Source of the DNA: Streptomyces sp. CBMA152
GTDB taxonomy: Bacteria; Actinomycetota; Actinomycetes; Streptomycetales; Streptomycetaceae
Direction: 5' to 3'
Length of the DNA: 64,000 nucleotides
Assembly: GCF_014596475.1 (NCBI RefSeq)
Contig: NZ_MECJ01000022.1
Span: 87,800-151,799, forward strand
In this document: positions 25,281 to 34,778 of the stretch, one piece after another
Layout of the letters: every line of letters starts with the position of its first letter
How positions within the stretch are numbered: position 1 is the first letter of the stretch
Translations under genes and position numbers: made by a program
The notes under the pieces: generated by a model
Seen by the model: only the letters and a program-made list of their open reading frames with translations
The model's database searches: none
What the model was told of the DNA's origin: nothing

Positions 25281-26738
25281 TTACTTCTTCTTGTTGGCGC
25301 CGCGCTTCTCGCGCACCCGCACCGAGATGTGGATCGGGGTGCCCTCGAAGCCGAACTCCTCGCGCAGGCGGCGCTCGACGAAGCGGCGGTAGCCGTGCTC
25401 CAGGAAGCCGGAGGCGAAGAGCACGAACCGCGGCGGCTTGGTGCCCGCCTGCGTACCGAACAGGATGCGCGGCTGCTTGCCGCCGCGGATCGGGTGCGGG
25501 TGGGCGGCGACGATCTCACCGAGGAAGGCGTTGAGCCGACCGGTCGGGACGCGCGTCTCCCAGCCCGCCAGCGCGGTCTCGATGGCCGGGACCAGCTTCT
25601 CCATGTGACGGCCGGTCAGCGCCGAGACGTTGACGCGCGGGGCCCAGGCCACCTGCTGCATCTCGGTCTCGATCTCGCGCTCCAGGTAGTAGCGGCGCTC
25701 CTCGTCGAGGTCGTCCCACTTGTTGTACGCGATGACGACGGCACGGCCCGACTCGACGGCCATGGTGATGATGCGCTGGTCCTGGACGCTGATGTTCTCG
25801 GTCGCGTCGATCAGGATGACCGCGACCTCGGCCTTCTCGACGGCGGCGGCCGTGCGCAGCGAGGCGTAGTAGTCGGCGCCCTGCTGGAGGTGGACCCGCT
25901 TGCGGATGCCCGCGGTGTCGATGAACTTCCAGGTCACCCCGCCGAGCTCGATCAGCTCGTCGACCGGGTCGCGGGTGGTGCCGGCCAGCTCGTTGACGAC
26001 GACGCGGTCCTCCTTCGCCACCTTGTTCAGGAGCGAGGACTTGCCGACGTTCGGGCGGCCGATGAGCGCGATGCGGCGGGGGCCGCCGACGGCGGCGGTG
26101 CCGAAGGTCTGCGCGGGCGCCTCGGGCAACGCCTCCAGGACGGCGTCCAGCATGTCGCCGGTGCCGCGGCCGTGCAGCGAGGAGACGGGGTGCGGCATGC
26201 CGAGGCCGAGCGACCACAGCGCGGCGGCGTCCGACTCGCCCGACTGGCCGTCCACCTTGTTGGCGCACAGCACGACGGGCTTGCCGGCCCGGCGCAGCAG
26301 CTTGACGACGGCCTCGTCGGTGTCGGTGGCGCCGACCTTGGCGTCCACGACGAAGACACAGGCGTCGGCGGCCTCGATCGCGTACTCCGCCTGGGCGGCC
26401 ACGGACGCGTCGATGCCGAGCACGTCCTGCTCCCAGCCGCCGGTGTCGACGACCTTGAAGCGGCGGCCGGCCCACTCCGCCTCGTAGGTGACGCGGTCGC
26501 GGGTGACGCCCGGCTTGTCCTCGACGACCGCCTCGCGGCGGCCGATGATGCGGTTCACCAGGGTCGACTTGCCGACGTTCGGGCGGCCGACGACGGCGAG
26601 GACGGGCAGCGGGCCATGGCCCGCCTCCTCGATCGCGCCCTCGACGTCCTCGATGTCGAAGCCCTCTTCCGCGGCGAGCTCCATGAACTCCGCGTACTCG
26701 GCGTCGCCAAGCGCTCCGTGGTCGTGCTGGTCGTTCAT
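25281..26738 (-). CDS. der: Ribosome biogenesis GTPase Der (EngA)
   Basis: A 485-residue double-GTPase. The first G domain has GRPNVGKST (G1) and DTGGW (G3); the second has GRPNVGKSS and DTAGI, with NKWD (G4); a C-terminal KH-like domain ends in a Lys tail. Der assists 50S subunit maturation. An acidic N-terminal extension of about 45 residues precedes the first G domain, as usual in actinobacteria. ATG at 26738 is chosen, with GGAACGGAC upstream. It is the last of the tyrA-cmk-plsC-der run; a small CCCCG/CGGGG hairpin follows the stop. Confidence 0.96.
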   Translation of the reverse strand: MNDQHDHGALGDAEYAEFMELAAEEGFDIEDVEGAIEEAGHGPLPVLAVVGRPNVGKSTLVNRIIGRREAVVEDKPGVTRDRVTYEAEWAGRRFKVVDTGGWEQDVLGIDASVAAQAEYAIEAADACVFVVDAKVGATDTDEAVVKLLRRAGKPVVLCANKVDGQSGESDAAALWSLGLGMPHPVSSLHGRGTGDMLDAVLEALPEAPAQTFGTAAVGGPRRIALIGRPNVGKSSLLNKVAKEDRVVVNELAGTTRDPVDELIELGGVTWKFIDTAGIRKRVHLQQGADYYASLRTAAAVEKAEVAVILIDATENISVQDQRIITMAVESGRAVVIAYNKWDDLDEERRYYLEREIETEMQQVAWAPRVNVSALTGRHMEKLVPAIETALAGWETRVPTGRLNAFLGEIVAAHPHPIRGGKQPRILFGTQAGTKPPRFVLFASGFLEHGYRRFVERRLREEFGFEGTPIHISVRVREKRGANKKK

Positions 26739-26809
26739 GAAGTCCGTTCCTCGTTCTGCGTCATCGATGGACCGGGCGTCCGGTCCACTACTCAAGTCTC
26801 AAGTCTCGC

Positions 26810-27508
26810 TCAGCGCCCGGTGAGGCGCCTGGCGTTTTCCAGGTGGCCGGTGAGCCGTTCCTGGATCCGTACGGTCGCCTCGTCCAGCGCCGTCCGGGTC
26901 CGCCGTCCGCTGCCGTCCCCGGCCTGGAAGGCGTCGCCGAAGACGACGTCGACCCGGCTGCGCAGGGGCGGCAGCGCCTTTATCAGCCGCCCCGGGCGCT
27001 CGGTGCTGCCCAGGACCGCCACGGGGACGATGGGCGCCCCCGACCGTACGGCGAAGTAGGCGAGGCCGGCCCGCAGCGAGGCGAAGTCGCCGTCGCCCCG
27101 GGTGCCCTCGGGGAAGATCCCGAGCACCCCGCCGTTGTCGAGCACGGCCAGCGCGTCGGTGATCGCCGTGCGGTCGGCCGACGAGCGGTCGACCTTCACC
27201 TGGCCGATCCCCTCCAGGAAGGGTCCCAGAGGCCCGACGAAGGCCTCCTTCTTGATCAGGAAGTGGGTGCTGCGCGGGGCGGTGCCCATCACCATCGGGC
27301 CGTCGATGTTGTGCGAGTGGTTGACGGCGAGGATCACCGGGCCGCTCGCCGGAACCCGCCAGGCGCCGAGCACCCGGGGCTTCCACAGCCCGTACATCAG
27401 CCCGACGCCGATCCGGCGCCCGATCTCGGCGCCCCGCTCGGCGACAGGCGGGTGCGGCGCGAAGCGCCTCGATGAGGGGCGGTGGCCGGGTGACGGGAGG
27501 GATGTCAC
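26810..27508 (-). CDS. plsC: 1-acyl-sn-glycerol-3-phosphate acyltransferase (PlsC family)
   Basis: A 232-residue acyltransferase with the catalytic motif NHSHNID (HxxxxD, about residue 65) and the acceptor-binding FPEGTR (about 133-138). It transfers an acyl chain to lysophosphatidic acid, making phosphatidic acid at the membrane. The GTG at 27508 overlaps the cmk stop by four bases (GTGA), with GAGGAG upstream in the cmk coding region, so the two are coupled. In other actinobacteria the same cmk-plsC-der order is seen. Confidence 0.9.
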   Translation of the reverse strand: MTSLPSPGHRPSSRRFAPHPPVAERGAEIGRRIGVGLMYGLWKPRVLGAWRVPASGPVILAVNHSHNIDGPMVMGTAPRSTHFLIKKEAFVGPLGPFLEGIGQVKVDRSSADRTAITDALAVLDNGGVLGIFPEGTRGDGDFASLRAGLAYFAVRSGAPIVPVAVLGSTERPGRLIKALPPLRSRVDVVFGDAFQAGDGSGRRTRTALDEATVRIQERLTGHLENARRLTGR

Positions 27509-28212
27509 TTGGCGGCCCGCTTCTCCTCGATGAGGGTGACCACGCACTCGATGACCTGGTCGAGGGTGAGCTCGGTGGTGTCCACCTCGACGGCGTCGTC
27601 GGCCTTGGCCAGCGGGGAGGTCTTACGGCTGGAGTCCGCCGCGTCCCGCTTGATCAGGGCTTCCTTCGTGGTGGCCACGTCGACGCCCTTCAGCTCACCG
27701 CTGCGCCGGGCGGCGCGCGCCTCCGGGGACGCGGTGAGGAACACCTTCAGGTCGGCGTCGGGCAGCACCGTCGTACCGATGTCGCGGCCCTCGACCACGA
27801 TGCCGGTCTCGGCGGCGGCCGCCGTGTCCCGCTGGAGCTGGGTGATGAGCGCCCGCACCTCCGGGACGGCGCTGACCGCGCTGACCTTGGCGGTGACCTC
27901 CTGCGTACGGATCGGACCGGACGCGTCGAGGCCGTCCACCGTGATGGTGGGCGCCGAGGGGTCGGTGCCGGAGACGATGACGGGCTTGGCGGCCGCGGTG
28001 GCGATCGCCGCCGGGTCCTCCGTGTCGACATCGTTGCTCAGCATCCACCAGGTGATCGCCCGGTACTGGGCGCCGGTGTCCAGGTAGCTCAGCCCCAGCT
28101 TGGCGGCGACCGCCCTGGAGGTGCTGGACTTGCCGGTGCCGGAAGGGCCGTCGATGGCGACGATCACAGCTGCCGGAGCGGTCCGGGCGGCGCTTTCCAC
28201 GGTGACGGACAC
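27505..28212 (-). CDS. cmk: Cytidylate kinase
   Basis: A 235-residue P-loop kinase phosphorylating CMP and dCMP. P-loop AIDGPSGTGKSS (about residues 19-30), YLDTGAQYRAIT (CMP site; the usual sequence is LDTGAMYR, here Gln for Met), VVEGRDIGTTVLPDA and the LID arginines (RRDAAD-like KRDAADSSR) are all present. GTG start with AGGAAGG upstream. It follows tyrA by 52 bp and overlaps plsC. Confidence 0.95.
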   Translation of the reverse strand: MSVTVESAARTAPAAVIVAIDGPSGTGKSSTSRAVAAKLGLSYLDTGAQYRAITWWMLSNDVDTEDPAAIATAAAKPVIVSGTDPSAPTITVDGLDASGPIRTQEVTAKVSAVSAVPEVRALITQLQRDTAAAAETGIVVEGRDIGTTVLPDADLKVFLTASPEARAARRSGELKGVDVATTKEALIKRDAADSSRKTSPLAKADDAVEVDTTELTLDQVIECVVTLIEEKRAAK

Positions 28213-28264
28213 CTTCCTGGTACGGAGACGGGGTGGGCGGGCACACTTCCGCCCCGCACCAAGG

Positions 28265-29383
28265 TTACTGGCTCATACGTGCGGCCCGTTCCGGCGCCTG
28301 CTGCCGGATCGCCCAGCCCCGCTCCCGCAGGGACGCGGTGAGGCCCGGCGCGGCGGCCGGCTCGACCATCAGCTGGACCAGACCGGCCTGCTGGGCGGTG
28401 GCGTGGTCGATCCGCACATCCTCGATGTTGACCCCGGCCCGGCCGGCGTCCGCGAAGATCCGGGCCAGCTCGCCCGGCTGGTCGCTGATGAGCACCGCGA
28501 CGACCTCGTACACCGTGGGGGCCGCGCCGTGCTTGCCGGGCACCCGCTCGCGGCCCGCGTTGCCGCGCCGCAGCACGTCCTCGACATCGGCCGCGCCGCC
28601 GCGCCGCTTCTGCTCGTCGGAGGACTCCAGGGAGCGCAGCGCCCGTACCGTCTCGTCCAGGTCGGCGGCGATGCCGGACAGCACGTCCGCGACCGGGCCC
28701 GGGTTGGCGGAGAGGATCTCCACCCACATCCGGGGGTCGGAGGCGGCGATCCGGGTCACGTCCCGTATGCCCTGGCCGCACAGCCGCACCGCCGTCTCGT
28801 CCGCCTCCGCGAGCCGGGCGGCGACCATGGAAGACACCAGCTGCGGGGTGTGCGAGACGAGCGCGACCGCGCGGTCGTGCGCGTCAGCGTCCATCACCAC
28901 GGGCACCGCGCGGCAGAGCGCGACCAGCTCCAGGGCGAGGTTCAGCACCTCGGTGTCGGTGTCCCGGGTCGGGGTGAGCACCCAGGGGCGGCCCTCGAAG
29001 AGGTCGGCGGTGGCGGCCAGCGGCCCCGAGCGCTCCTTGCCGGACATCGGATGCGTACCGATGTACGCGGAGAGGTCGCAGCCCAGTGCCTCCAGCTCGC
29101 GGCGCGGGCCGCCCTTGACGCTGGCGACGTCTATGTACGCCCGGGCCGCGCCCGTACGGATCGCCCCGGCGAGCGTGGCCGCGACATGGGCGGGCGGCAC
29201 CGCGACCACCGCCAGGTCCACCTGGCCCTCGGGCGGGTCGTCCGTCCCGGCGCCGAGCGCGGCCGCGGTCCGGGCCTGGGCCGGGTCGTGGTCGACGAGG
29301 TGGACGGTGACCCCGCGCCCGGCGAGGGCGAGCGCGGCGGAGGTACCGATCAGGCCGGTACCGATGACGAGTGCGGTCCTCAC
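28265..29383 (-). CDS. tyrA: Prephenate dehydrogenase with C-terminal ACT domain
   Basis: A 372-residue enzyme of tyrosine synthesis. The Rossmann VIGTGLIGTSAALAL (residues 6-20) binds NAD(P); GTHPMSGKERSG holds the catalytic His and substrate Arg/Lys; the helical dimer domain follows. Residues about 295-372 form an ACT domain (VYEVVAVLISDQPGELARIF) likely to mediate feedback by tyrosine or phenylalanine. The start is GTG. It heads the housekeeping run. Confidence 0.94.
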   Translation of the reverse strand: MRTALVIGTGLIGTSAALALAGRGVTVHLVDHDPAQARTAAALGAGTDDPPEGQVDLAVVAVPPAHVAATLAGAIRTGAARAYIDVASVKGGPRRELEALGCDLSAYIGTHPMSGKERSGPLAATADLFEGRPWVLTPTRDTDTEVLNLALELVALCRAVPVVMDADAHDRAVALVSHTPQLVSSMVAARLAEADETAVRLCGQGIRDVTRIAASDPRMWVEILSANPGPVADVLSGIAADLDETVRALRSLESSDEQKRRGGAADVEDVLRRGNAGRERVPGKHGAAPTVYEVVAVLISDQPGELARIFADAGRAGVNIEDVRIDHATAQQAGLVQLMVEPAAAPGLTASLRERGWAIRQQAPERAARMSQ

Positions 29384-29528
29384 TGGGCGATGTCCTTGCG
29401 ACGTGCGGCGCCGGGTGGCGTGAACTCCCTGGCCCGGAACTCCGGACCTGAGACCTAAAGCCTAGTCAGCTCCACTGACACCCGGGCACGGCGTCCGCCG
29501 TACGGACGGCATGGGGTAGAACGAGGGG

Positions 29529-29846
29529 ATGATCTTCCATGTGGTCCCGCTGTCCGACTGGAACGCGGCCGGGACGGCCCCGTACGCCCCATCCTCCCTC
29601 GCGTCCGAGGGCTTCGTGCACTGCTCCGGCGACCGCGCGACCGCGCTGGCGATCGCGGACGCGCACTACGGGGACGAGTCGGCGCCGCTGCTCGTCCTGT
29701 CCATCGACGAGGCCGCGCTGGGCGCCGAGGTCCGCTGGGAGGGCCGGGACGGGGCCTTCCCTCATGTGTACGGCCCGATCGAGCGGGCGGCGGTCACGGG
29801 CGTCGTACAGCTGCACCGGGCCGCGGGGAAGTGGACCACGCCGTAA
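29529..29846 (+). CDS. DUF952 family protein
   Basis: A 105-residue cytoplasmic protein with the DUF952 wording: MIFHVVPLSDW at the N-terminus, GFVHCSGDRATALAIAD in the middle and FPHVYGPIERAAV near the C-terminus. The family is small and uncharacterised, with a fold suggested to be related to ADP-ribosyltransferases. ATG is directly preceded by GAGGGG. It lies alone between tyrA and the Rieske gene, 145 bp from the tyrA start. Confidence 0.85.
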   Translation: MIFHVVPLSDWNAAGTAPYAPSSLASEGFVHCSGDRATALAIADAHYGDESAPLLVLSIDEAALGAEVRWEGRDGAFPHVYGPIERAAVTGVVQLHRAAGKWTTP

Positions 29847-29937
29847 CAGCGGACCGCGCCCTGACGGCTGGGCCATACGGCGTACCGCACGCGCGCGTCG
29901 CCGCCTTCGCGGCGGGGGTGCACCAAGATGGCACCCC

Positions 29938-30351
29938 ATGGAGACGGCAACCACCCGCCGCGCGGTCCTCGCGGCGGCCGCGGGCACGGCCGCGCTGGCG
30001 AGCTGCGGCAAGAGCGACCACACGAGCGGCGGTACGGGCAGTACGCAGCAGGGCGCCGGGGGCGGTGGCGTACTGGCGAAGACGTCCGACATCCCGGTGG
30101 GCGGCGGGAAGGTGTTCGCGGCCGAGAAGGTCGTGGTGACCCAGCCGGAGGCCGGCACCTTCAAGGCGTTCTCGGCGATCTGCACCCACCAGGGCTGCAC
30201 GGTCAAGGACGTCTCCAACGGCACGATCAACTGCCCCTGCCACGGCAGCAAGTACCGCGTGGCCGACGCCTCGGTGGCGTCCGGCCCGGCCCCGCGCCCC
30301 CTCGCGCCCGAGCGCATCACGGTCGAAAACCAGTCGATCCGCCTGGCCTGA
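29938..30351 (+). CDS. Rieske [2Fe-2S] Tat lipoprotein
   Basis: A 137-residue protein. ETATTRRAVLAAAAGTAAL is a twin-arginine signal ending in the lipobox LASC, so it should be folded with its cluster, exported by Tat and lipid-anchored. The cluster ligands are CTHQGC and CPCHGSKY (CxHxxC ... CxCHG), the Rieske pattern. Gly/Ser linker residues 30-45 tether the domain. It is not linked to qcr genes, so it is a stand-alone soluble-type Rieske protein, perhaps donating to an extracytoplasmic oxidoreductase. The ribosome-binding site is weak. Confidence 0.88.
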   Translation: METATTRRAVLAAAAGTAALASCGKSDHTSGGTGSTQQGAGGGGVLAKTSDIPVGGGKVFAAEKVVVTQPEAGTFKAFSAICTHQGCTVKDVSNGTINCPCHGSKYRVADASVASGPAPRPLAPERITVENQSIRLA

Positions 30352-30368
30352 CCGGCCACAATCGCCGG

Positions 30369-31085
30369 ATGACGCCCGATCTGCCCGACCTGCTCGTCCG
30401 CGACCACACCGTGTACTCCTGCGTGATGGGGTCACGCGCCTTCGGCCTGGCCACGTCCGCCAGCGACACGGACCGCCGGGGCGTCTTCGTGGCCCCCACC
30501 GAGCTGTTCTGGCACTTCGACAAGCCGCCGACGCACGTCGAGGGCCCCGCCGAGGAGCAGTTCAGCTGGGAGCTGGAACGATTCTGCGAACTGGCCCTGC
30601 GCGCCAACCCCAACATCCTGGAGTGCCTGCACTCACCGCTGGTCGAGCAGATCGACGACACCGGGCGGGAACTTCTCACCCTGCGCGAGGCGTTCCTCTC
30701 CCGACGGGCCCACGAGACGTTCACCGGCTACGCGGTGAGCCAGCGCCGGAAGCTGGAGGCGGACGTCCGGGTGCACGGCGCCCCGCGCTGGAAGCACGCC
30801 ATGCACCTCCTGCGCCTGCTGACGAGCTGCCGCGACCTGCTGCGCACCGGGGCCCTCACGATCGACGTCGGCGAGGAGCGCGACCGTCTGCTGGCCGTCA
30901 AGCGCGGCGAAGTGCCGTGGCCGCAGGTCGAGTCCCGGATGACCCGGCTGGCCGAGGAGTGCGAGCGGGCGGCGGGCCGCACTCCCCTGCCGGCCGAGCC
31001 GGACCGCACCCGGGTGGCGGACTTCCTGTTCCGGGTGCGGCGCGAGTCGGCGCTCACGCGTCCCAGAGCGCTCCGAGCGCGATGA
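30369..31085 (+). CDS. RlaP-type nucleotidyltransferase (PF10127)
   Basis: A 238-residue nucleotidyltransferase. The GS ... DxD signature is clear: VMGSRAFGLATSASDTDRRG (about residues 19-38) with metal-binding Asp in SDTD, followed by ERFCELALRANPNILECLHSP. This is the wording of the RlaP/YcgL family, seen beside RNA ligases and predicted to act in RNA repair. Catalytic residues look intact. Its 3' end overlaps the convergent ADP-ribosylglycohydrolase gene by 32 bp. The neighbourhood with NrtR and ADP-ribosylglycohydrolase suggests a link to NAD/ADP-ribose metabolism or nucleic-acid modification; this is inference. Confidence 0.8.
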   Translation: MTPDLPDLLVRDHTVYSCVMGSRAFGLATSASDTDRRGVFVAPTELFWHFDKPPTHVEGPAEEQFSWELERFCELALRANPNILECLHSPLVEQIDDTGRELLTLREAFLSRRAHETFTGYAVSQRRKLEADVRVHGAPRWKHAMHLLRLLTSCRDLLRTGALTIDVGEERDRLLAVKRGEVPWPQVESRMTRLAEECERAAGRTPLPAEPDRTRVADFLFRVRRESALTRPRALRAR

Positions 31086-32075
31086 GCTCACCGCGGTACT
31101 CGATCCGTTCCGCCCATTCCTTCGGCCAGGCCGCGACGCCCAGGTGAGCCCCCGCGAACGCGCCCGCGAGGCAGGCGATGGAGTCCGAGTCGCCCCTGGT
31201 GCAGGCGGCCCGGCGCAGGGCCGTCAGCGGCTCCGAGGGGAAGAGCAGGAAGCAGACCAGGGCCGTGGCCAGCGCCTCCTCGGCGACCCAGCCGTCCCCG
31301 GTCTCCAGGCACGGGTCCGTCTCCGGCGACGGGTTGTGCAGCGCCTTGAGGACCCGGTCCAGGGCGTCCAGGCACTCGTCCCAGCCGCGCGCCATGAAGG
31401 CCGCCGGGCTCTCGTCGTGGGCGTGCGTCCACAGGTCGCCCAGCCACCGGTCGTGGTAGCGGGTGCGGTTCTCGTACGCGTACGAGCGCAGCTGGCCGAC
31501 CAGGCCCACCGGGTCGGCGCCCTGGGCGAGCAGGAAGACCGCGCGGGCGGTCAGATCGCTCGCCGCCAGCGCCGTCGGGTGGCCGTGGGTGAGCGCCGCC
31601 TGGAGCTGGGCCGCGCCCGCCCGCTGCTCCTCGCTCAGCCCCGGCACCAGACCCACCGGCGCGACCCGCATGTTCGCGCCGCAGCCCTTGGAGCCGACCT
31701 GGCTCGCCTGCTGCCAGGGCCGTTCGCTGTCGAGGAGCCCGCAGGCGACCAGGCAGGTGCGCCCGGGCGCCCGGTTGTTCTCCGGCGAGTGGTACCAGTC
31801 CACGAACTCCTCGCGCACCGGCCGCTCCAGGCGGCGCGGGCCGAGCAGACCGCGGTCCATGGCGGCCCGTATGCCCCGCCCGACCGCGAGCGTCATCTGG
31901 GTGTCGTCGGTGACGATCGCGGGCTTGGGCAGCCGCATCTCCCGCCACGGCCCGCACTTGGCCAGGATCGCGGGCACGTCGCTGAACTCGGTCGGGAAGC
32001 CCAGGGCGTCCCCGAGCGCGAGTCCGACCAGCGACCCGGTGGCCGCCTGTTTGGCTCGGCTGGTCACTCGACTGT

Positions 32076-32079
<4 letters not shown>
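31054..32079 (-). CDS. ADP-ribosylglycohydrolase family protein
   Basis: A 341-residue all-helical enzyme of the DraG/ARH family. VGLALGDALGFPTEF begins the fold, VTDDTQMTLAVG gives the first dimetal ligands and CTRGDSDSIACLAGAFAGA the second set, so it should be catalytically active in removing ADP-ribose from protein, nucleic acid or a small molecule. ATG at 32079 overlaps the NrtR stop by four bases (ATGA), showing coupling. Expression should be set by NrtR through the palindrome at 32831-32865. Confidence 0.9.
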
Positions 32080-32816
<737 letters not shown>

Positions 32817-32830
32817 CACTCGCCACCTCC

Positions 32831-32865
32831 ATCAGCTTTATAGTCATTCTGACTATAAAGCTGAT
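32831..32865. promoter_or_regulatory. Perfect 35-bp palindrome, likely NrtR operator
   Basis: Two 16-bp arms (ATCAGCTTTATAGTCA and its complement) flank TTC, starting 15 bp before the NrtR start. The core TATAGTCA ... TGACTATA resembles NrtR sites known in other actinobacteria. The AT-rich content stands out from the surrounding sequence. Confidence 0.75.
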
Positions 32866-32902
32866 GCGGGGGCGCGCACAACCGGCGCGCGCGGACAGCA
32901 CG

Positions 32903-32935
32903 AAGCCCGGCCCCCATGGATCAGGGACCGGGCTT
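32903..32935 (-). terminator. Hairpin terminator after rluB
   Basis: AAGCCCGG and CCGGGCTT form an 8-bp outer stem with a partly paired interior, about 40 nt past the rluB stop, ending the parA-scp-rluB operon. Confidence 0.6.
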
Positions 32936-32973
32936 GGAGCCTGTCTTCGTCGGACAGCTGCCGACCGGGCGAC

Positions 32974-34131
32974 CTACAGGCCGACCTCGCGCATCAGCAT
33001 GCCCACCTCGGTGTTGGTGAGGCGGCGCAGCCAGCCGGACTTCTGGTCGCCGAGCGCGATCGGGCCGAAGGAGACCCGGACCAGCTTCTCCACCGGGAAG
33101 CCCGCCTCGGCCATCATGCGGCGCACGATGTGCTTACGGCCCTCGTGGAGCTCGATCTCGACCAGGTAGTTCTTGCCGGTCTGCTGGACGACCCGGAACG
33201 CGTCCGCACGCGCGTAGCCGTCCTCCAGCTGGATGCCCTCCTTGAGCCGCTTGCCGATCTCGCGCGGCAGCGGACCGGTGATGGCCGCCAGGTAGGTCTT
33301 CTTCACGCCGTACTTGGGGTGGGTCAGACGGTGGGCCAGCTCGCCGTGGTTGGTGAGCAGGATGATGCCCTCGGTCTCGGTGTCGAGACGGCCGACGTGG
33401 AAGAGCCGCGTCTCGCGGTTCGTCACGTAGTCGCCCAGGCACTGGCGGCCGTCCGGGTCCTCCATCGTGGAGACGACACCGGCCGGCTTGTTGAGCGCGA
33501 AGAACAGGTACGACTGGGTGGCGACGGTCAGGCCGTCCACCTTGATCTCGTCGCGCTCCGGGTCGACACGCAGGCCCTGCTCGACCACGATCTCGCCGTT
33601 GACCTCGACGCGGGACTGCTCGATCAGCTCCTCGCACGCACGCCGCGAGCCCATGCCGGCCCGGGCGAGCACCTTCTGCAGCCGCTCGCCCTCCTGCTCG
33701 GCGCCCGGGAAGGTCTTGGGGGTCTTGATCTCCGGCTTGTCCGCGTACCGGTCGCGGTTGCGCTGCTCGATCTTGGCGTCGAGCTCGCGCGGGCGGGCCT
33801 GGCCCATCCGCTGGCCGTGCGGGCCACGGCGCACCGGGGTGCCGCCCTGCGGCGACTTGGGGCCGCCCTTGGCGCCGCCGCGCGCGGACGCGCCGCGACC
33901 GCTGCGCGGGGCGTCCGAGGAGCCGCCCACGTCGTACGTGCGCTCCTCGGGGCGGAGCGGGCGCTGCTTGCCGCTGCCGCTCTGGCGCGGGCCACCGCCC
34001 TGGCGCTGGCCGTCCCGGCCACCACCGGAGCCGCCCCGGCCGCCGCCACCGCCGCTGCTGCCGCGGCCGCCGCTGTTGCCACCACGGCTCCCGCCGTTGT
34101 TTCCGCTGCTGTTCCTGCCGCTGCTTCGCAT
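32974..34131 (-). CDS. rluB: 23S rRNA pseudouridine synthase RluB/RsuA family with disordered N-extension
   Basis: A 385-residue protein. Residues 1-150 are a Gly/Ser/Arg/Gln-rich disordered extension with RGG-like runs; from about 152 an S4 RNA-binding domain (RLQKVLARAGMGSRRACEELI); then the catalytic domain with FHVGRLDTETEGIILLTN, where the Asp is the nucleophile, and the family C-terminal LHEGRKHIVRRMM. It should isomerise a uridine in 23S rRNA. ATG at 34131 shares a base with the scpB stop (TGATG). The long basic extension is typical of Streptomyces copies and could help RNA binding. Confidence 0.9.
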   Translation of the reverse strand: MRSSGRNSSGNNGGSRGGNSGGRGSSGGGGGRGGSGGGRDGQRQGGGPRQSGSGKQRPLRPEERTYDVGGSSDAPRSGRGASARGGAKGGPKSPQGGTPVRRGPHGQRMGQARPRELDAKIEQRNRDRYADKPEIKTPKTFPGAEQEGERLQKVLARAGMGSRRACEELIEQSRVEVNGEIVVEQGLRVDPERDEIKVDGLTVATQSYLFFALNKPAGVVSTMEDPDGRQCLGDYVTNRETRLFHVGRLDTETEGIILLTNHGELAHRLTHPKYGVKKTYLAAITGPLPREIGKRLKEGIQLEDGYARADAFRVVQQTGKNYLVEIELHEGRKHIVRRMMAEAGFPVEKLVRVSFGPIALGDQKSGWLRRLTNTEVGMLMREVGL

Positions 34132-34778
34132 CAAATTTCCGTCTTGTCGTCTACGTGGGTTTCCGGGGCGTCCAGCGCGTCCGGATCGAACGACGGCACA
34201 CCTTCCAGCGTCTCGGCCTCGATCGCGTCCGCCTCGGGGAGGAAGGGCGCGAGCTCCGGGAGCTCGTCCAGGCCGCGCAGGCCCATCCGCTCCAGAAAGT
34301 AGTTCGTCGTCCTGTACAGGATCGCACCTGTTTCGGGTTCCGTCCCCGCCTCGTCCACCAGACCCCGCTGGAGGAGGGTCCGCATGACGCCGTCGCAGTT
34401 GACCCCACGTACGGCCGAGACCCGCGAACGGCTCACCGGCTGGCGGTACGCGACGACCGCCAGGGTCTCCAGGGCCGCCTGGGTGAGCCGCGCCTGCTGG
34501 CCGTCCAGGACGAACCCCTCGACGGCCTCCGCGTACTCCGCGCGGCTGTAGAACCGCCAGCCGCCCGCCACGAGCCGCAGCTCGAAGCCGCGCCCCTGGA
34601 CGGTGTACTCGTCCGCCAGCTCCCGCAGCGCGTCCGCCACGGCCCGCCGGGGCCGGTCGAGGACCTTCGCCAGGTGCTCCTCGGTGGCGGGCTCGTCGAC
34701 GACCATCAGGACGGCTTCGAGGGCGGGCTTGAGCGCGACCTGCTCCGCTGAGCCGTCCTCTTCCGGTTCGCCGTTCAC
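34131..34778 (-). CDS. scpB: Segregation and condensation protein B
   Basis: A 215-residue winged-helix kleisin partner of the SMC-ScpAB condensin. ALEAVLMVVDEPATEEHLAKVL is the first wing and TLAVVAYRQPVSRSRVSAVRGVN the conserved second. It has an acidic C-terminus. The GTG start overlaps the scpA stop by four bases (GTGA). Together with scpA and the distant smc it should fold the origin-proximal chromosome. Confidence 0.94.
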   Translation of the reverse strand: MNGEPEEDGSAEQVALKPALEAVLMVVDEPATEEHLAKVLDRPRRAVADALRELADEYTVQGRGFELRLVAGGWRFYSRAEYAEAVEGFVLDGQQARLTQAALETLAVVAYRQPVSRSRVSAVRGVNCDGVMRTLLQRGLVDEAGTEPETGAILYRTTNYFLERMGLRGLDELPELAPFLPEADAIEAETLEGVPSFDPDALDAPETHVDDKTEI

